DNA from: Candidatus Bathyarchaeota archaeon
Lineage (GTDB): Archaea; Thermoproteota; Bathyarchaeia; Bathyarchaeales; UBA233
Length of the DNA stretch: 36,326 nt
Reading direction: 5' to 3'
NCBI GenBank assembly: GCA_025057795.1
Contig: JANXEP010000074.1
Location: 1 to 36,326 of the forward strand
Below, in pieces: positions 33,607 through 36,326 of the stretch. The notes beneath the pieces were generated by a model. It searched no databases. It worked only from the letters and a program-made list of their open reading frames with translations, and was not told the origin of the DNA. Position 1 is the first letter of the stretch. Every line of letters starts with the position of its first letter. A program made the position numbers and the translations under genes.

Positions 33607-34871
33607 CGAAGGCAATAATTATACAGCGCCGAAAATCCTCTGAACCTTCAGCAATTGACGAGCTTAAAAGCTTAGCAGAATCAGCTGGCTATACGGTTGT
33701 CGGGAAAATTGAGCAGTTGAGAGAGCCGGACCCCCGCTACCAAGTGGGTTATGGAAAAATAAGGGAAGTAGCTGAGCTTGTAAAGGAGACTGGGGCTCAA
33801 AAAATAATTTTTGACAATCCTCTAAAACCTGTTCAAGCTTACAACATAGCGAAAGTGACGGGTGTAGAAGCCATTGACCGTTTTCAGCTTATCCTTGAAA
33901 TATTTGCCAGAAGAGCTACAACAACAGAGGCGAAGCTACAGATTCAGCTTGCCAGGCTTAAGTATGAGTTGGCTCGTGCCAAGGAAAAGGTTAGGCTTGC
34001 GAAAATGGGTGAGCAGCCGGGATTCATGGGTCTCGGAGCATATGAGGTTGATGTTTACTATGAGACTGTTAAGAGGCAGATACAGACCATAAACGAGAAG
34101 CTCAAAAGGATTCGTAGAAAACGGGTTTTACATCGCGAAAGAAGAGCGGAACTTGGTTTTCCAACAGTTTCTTTGGCAGGGTACACGAACGCTGGGAAAA
34201 GCACGTTGTTTAATGCCTTGACAGAGGAGGATGTTCCCGTGGACGACGCCCTTTTCACAACCCTCTCCACAACAACTAGGCTTGTGAAGTTTTCAAGGAA
34301 AAAGTTTCTGCTAACGGACACCGTGGGTTTTATCGACCGCCTACCCTTAACGCTAATAGAGGCTTTTCACTCGACACTAGAAGAAACCATATACTCCGAC
34401 TTGATACTCCTCGTGGTTGACTTAAGCGAGCCCCAAAACGCCATTGAAAAGAAGCTTTCAGTCTGCCTAGAAACAATAGACCGCATAGGGGCCTCTGGAA
34501 TCCCACTAATAACCGTAATGAACAAAATAGACTTAATGTCCAAAACGGAAGTTGAACAAAAAATGGAGAAGCTTAAAGAAAAAGCGCCGAAACCCGTGCC
34601 CATATCCGCACTTTACGGAATTAACATTGACCAGCTAAAATGGGAAGTAACCAACACATTGAAAGATTATGTGCAAGTTTCATTCACGTTGCCGTTGACA
34701 ACGGAAACAATGCCATTCATTTCTTGGCTCTACAACCGAGCAGACGTGCAGGAAATTAGGTATGAGGAGAACGTAGCCCACGGCGTTTTTGAGGCTGTAC
34801 CTTGGTTTGCAGAAAAAATGAAAAGACGCATCATGGAGCTCGGTGGAAAAATTGAAAGCTTCAAGCACTGA
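33603..34871 (+). CDS. hflX: GTPase HflX (non-canonical start codon)
   Basis: Ribosome-associated GTPase. N-terminal HflX domain with the archaeal [12 protein letters not shown] block, helical linker, then the G domain: GYTNAGKST (G1), DTVGF (G3), NKID (G4) and SALYG (G5). The first TTG in the frame (33717) would remove about 38 conserved residues such as KAIIIQRR and [15 protein letters not shown], which are encoded upstream in the same open frame. That stretch has a good GGAGG at 33591-33595 but no ATG, GTG or TTG back to the stop at 33576. Best placement is TTA at 33603 or ACG at 33606, overlapping the mbf1 stop; relatives would have TTG-ACG here. Either a rare start codon, a base change, or translation from 33717. 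422 aa if complete. Confidence 0.9.
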   Translation, partial: LTKAIIIQRRKSSEPSAIDELKSLAESAGYTVVGKIEQLREPDPRYQVGYGKIREVAELVKETGAQKIIFDNPLKPVQAYNIAKVTGVEAIDRFQLILEIFARRATTTEAKLQIQLARLKYELARAKEKVRLAKMGEQPGFMGLGAYEVDVYYETVKRQIQTINEKLKRIRRKRVLHRERRAELGFPTVSLAGYTNAGKSTLFNALTEEDVPVDDALFTTLSTTTRLVKFSRKKFLLTDTVGFIDRLPLTLIEAFHSTLEETIYSDLILLVVDLSEPQNAIEKKLSVCLETIDRIGASGIPLITVMNKIDLMSKTEVEQKMEKLKEKAPKPVPISALYGINIDQLKWEVTNTLKDYVQVSFTLPLTTETMPFISWLYNRADVQEIRYEENVAHGVFEAVPWFAEKMKRRIMELGGKIESFKH

Positions 34872-35451
34872 AAACACACCTAGAGTAGTGGTTTTAAGGT
34901 GGGGCCATAGGCCTGGAAGAGACGTGCGCCTCACAACCCACGTGGCTTTAACAGCCAGAGCCTTGGGCGCGTCGGGCTTTATATTAGCCGACATAGAGGA
35001 CGAGAGGATAAAGGCATCCGTTGAGAGGGTTGTAAGAAACTGGGGAGGCCCATTCCATTTTGAAATGGGGGTTCCATGGAAAAAGGCTGTTAAAGAATGG
35101 AGAATGAAAGGTGGGATAGTTGTCCACCTGACGGCTTACGGTGAAAATATCGAAACAAGCAACGTCCTCCAAAGGATAAAGGCGGAGTGTAAAGACGTTT
35201 TAGTTATTGTTGGAAGCCAGAAAGTGCCGGGAGAATTCTTTTCAGAGGCTGTTTCAGACTTCAACGTGGCAATTGGAAACCAGCCCCACTCCGAGTGTGC
35301 AAGCTTGGCAGTTTTTCTAGACAGATTTTTCGAGGGAAAAGAGTTAACCAAAACCTTTGAAGACGCGAAGGTTAGGATAGTTCCCCAGATGAGGGGTAAA
35401 AAGGTGGTTAGAAAGATTAATTTAGAGTCTGGAGTTGGAAAAGAGATTTAA
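34843..35451 (+). CDS. trm56: tRNA (cytidine(56)-2'-O)-methyltransferase aTrm56
   Basis: SPOUT-class enzyme that methylates C56 in the T-loop of archaeal tRNAs. The family start is [30 protein letters not shown]; the S-adenosylmethionine trefoil-knot region includes [13 protein letters not shown] and [22 protein letters not shown]. 202 aa. GTG at 34843, overlapping the hflX end by 29 nt. It is exclusive to archaea as far as I know and supports the taxonomic call. Position between hflX and tfe makes a translation/transcription operon. Confidence 0.95.
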   Translation: MEKLKASSTENTPRVVVLRWGHRPGRDVRLTTHVALTARALGASGFILADIEDERIKASVERVVRNWGGPFHFEMGVPWKKAVKEWRMKGGIVVHLTAYGENIETSNVLQRIKAECKDVLVIVGSQKVPGEFFSEAVSDFNVAIGNQPHSECASLAVFLDRFFEGKELTKTFEDAKVRIVPQMRGKKVVRKINLESGVGKEI

Positions 35452-35513
35452 ACTAAAACTTAGATACTATTACTACGGAACGGGGTGCAACGCCTAAACA
35501 GAAAAGGGTCAAC

Positions 35514-36026
35514 ATGTTATCATCATCAGATGACTTTACGTTGGCTAAGATTGCAGAGGCTTTCGGCGATGAAGAAGCTGTTAAGATAATTGAGATCTTG
35601 AAAAACTCGGATGAAATCACAGATGATGAGATAGCAAACAAGACAGGCGTGAGGCTTAACAATGTACGCAAAATCCTCTACAAGCTTTACGATCACTCTC
35701 TTGTAGGCTTAAGAAGGACAAGGGATCCCAAAACGGGATGGTTCATATTCCACTGGAAACTGCAGCCAGACCAGCTTGAAGGCTTCATATTAAGTCAAAA
35801 GCGAAGGGTGCTGGAAAAACTGAATTTTCGATTGGAATACGAGAAAACCCACGACTTCTACTATTGCCAAACGCCTGGATGCCGAAGAATCCCCTTCGAA
35901 GAAGCGGTGGAATACGTCTTTAAATGCCCCACGTGCGGCAAACCCCTAATGCATTATAACAACGAGAAAATCGTGCAAGTGCTGGCCAAAAAAGTCGAAC
36001 AATTGAGGAAGGAGCTTGGCGAGTGA
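35514..36026 (+). CDS. tfe: Transcription initiation factor TFE alpha
   Basis: Archaeal homologue of TFIIE-alpha; it stabilises the open complex with RNA polymerase, TBP and TFB. The N-terminal winged helix (FGDEEAVKIIEILKNSDEITDDEIANKTG, then RLNNVRKILYKLYDHSLV) is followed by a coiled-coil linker and a zinc ribbon with C118, C123, C138 and C141 (note a CxxxxC first pair). 170 aa, normal. ATG at 35514; 62 nt separate it from trm56 with no clear terminator. The HD-domain gene overlaps its 3' end. Confidence 0.95.
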   Translation: MLSSSDDFTLAKIAEAFGDEEAVKIIEILKNSDEITDDEIANKTGVRLNNVRKILYKLYDHSLVGLRRTRDPKTGWFIFHWKLQPDQLEGFILSQKRRVLEKLNFRLEYEKTHDFYYCQTPGCRRIPFEEAVEYVFKCPTCGKPLMHYNNEKIVQVLAKKVEQLRKELGE

Positions 36027-36326
36027 AAAGCTCCCAACAAGAGAGGAAGCTCTCCAGCTTTTACTGGAAAGCGGATGTCAAACAAATGTAATTGAGCATT
36101 GTAAAGCCGTTTCAAAGCTTGCCGTTAAAATTGCAGAAGCATGCATTAGGAACGGTTTAGACGTTAACCTAGAACTTGTCGAGATTGGAGCACTCCTTCA
36201 CGACATCGGGCGCTCGAAAACCCATAACGTGCACCACGCGGTTGTAGGGGTGCAAATCGCAAAAAAACTTGGCCTTCCCGAGCCGATAATCTCCATAATA
36301 AAGAGGCATGTGGGCGGCGGAATAAC
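36016..36326 (+). CDS. HD-domain protein, 3' end outside window
   Basis: Starts at TTG 36016 in another frame, overlapping tfe by 11 nt, with GAGG at 36005-36008. The first residues read ASEKLPTREEALQLLLESG, then CQTNVIEHCKAVSKLAVKIAEA with the first metal His (H28), and GALLHDIGRSKTH with H62-D63. This matches the small archaeal HD phosphohydrolase group (TIGR00295-like), in which activity is unassigned. The window ends after about 103 codons, at the RHVGGGI block of the domain, so roughly the last third is missing. Coupled to tfe by overlap; a function in nucleotide or RNA metabolism is only a guess. Confidence 0.85.
   Translation, partial: MASEKLPTREEALQLLLESGCQTNVIEHCKAVSKLAVKIAEACIRNGLDVNLELVEIGALLHDIGRSKTHNVHHAVVGVQIAKKLGLPEPIISIIKRHVGGGI

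Noticed and set aside
36023..36092. GTG at 36023 as start of the last gene
   Set aside because: That frame meets a stop after about 22 codons; the HD-domain sequence is in the frame starting at TTG 36016.

Overview
The window reads as chromosome of an archaeon. It carries a TFE-alpha homologue, archaeal MBF1, archaeal NAC, the tRNA 2'-O-methyltransferase aTrm56, ThrRS with the archaeal editing domain, archaeal-type ProRS, archaeal-type PGK and ApgM, TATA-like boxes just upstream of genes, and many GTG/TTG starts. The integrase, the 364-aa surface protein and the two AOR-family enzymes resemble proteins I associate with Bathyarchaeia (former MCG). That assignment is inference from recall, not a search. 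Coding density is high: no gap without a gene exceeds 300 bases. I found no rRNA, tRNA or CRISPR array.

Layout. (1) 1-2.7 kb: a tyrosine integrase cut by the window edge, an Endonuclease Q-like DNA repair enzyme with a C-terminal PCNA-binding-like motif, and a small conserved protein behind a tandem-repeat operator. (2) 2.8-6.5 kb: a TldD/TldE peptidase pair and a NapH-like membrane iron-sulfur protein. (3) 6.5-11.7 kb: a polyglucan (glycogen-like) island with a GT4 glycosyltransferase, a one-domain glycosyltransferase, a small winged-helix protein and a GH57 amylase, divergent from a glycogen-synthase-like GT. (4) 11.7-14.1 kb: PGK and a bacterial-type GAPDH. (5) 14.2-18.6 kb: a CoA-disulfide-reductase-like flavoprotein with a lipoyl H-protein, divergent from a four-cluster ferredoxin and a tungsten aldehyde oxidoreductase (AOR). 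(6) 18.7-21.2 kb: a formyl-THF cyclo-ligase-like protein, a DUF1028 protein and phosphoglycerate mutase ApgM. (7) 21.4-25.6 kb: ProRS, a second AOR and ProC. (8) 25.7-29 kb: a surface-anchored protein, an ornithine cyclodeaminase/alanine dehydrogenase and a branched-chain aminotransferase. (9) 29-36.3 kb: an information-processing block with ThrRS, a small zinc protein, a PfkB kinase, NAC and a PUA protein, divergent from MBF1, HflX, aTrm56, TFE and an HD-domain protein.

Taken together the genes suggest an anaerobic heterotroph. It would store and mobilise polyglucan through the lower Embden-Meyerhof steps (GAPDH, PGK, ApgM), oxidise aldehydes with ferredoxin-linked tungsten enzymes, and process peptides and amino acids (TldDE, OCD/AlaDH, IlvE, ProC). 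The points most worth a second look are the AOR whose first cluster cysteine is replaced by Asp and which is paired with its own polyferredoxin; the isolated H-protein/flavoprotein pair; the glycosyltransferase that seems to have lost its C-terminal domain but kept the final helix; the bacterial GAPDH beside an archaeal PGK; and an hflX gene whose conserved N-terminus has a Shine-Dalgarno site but no normal start codon.
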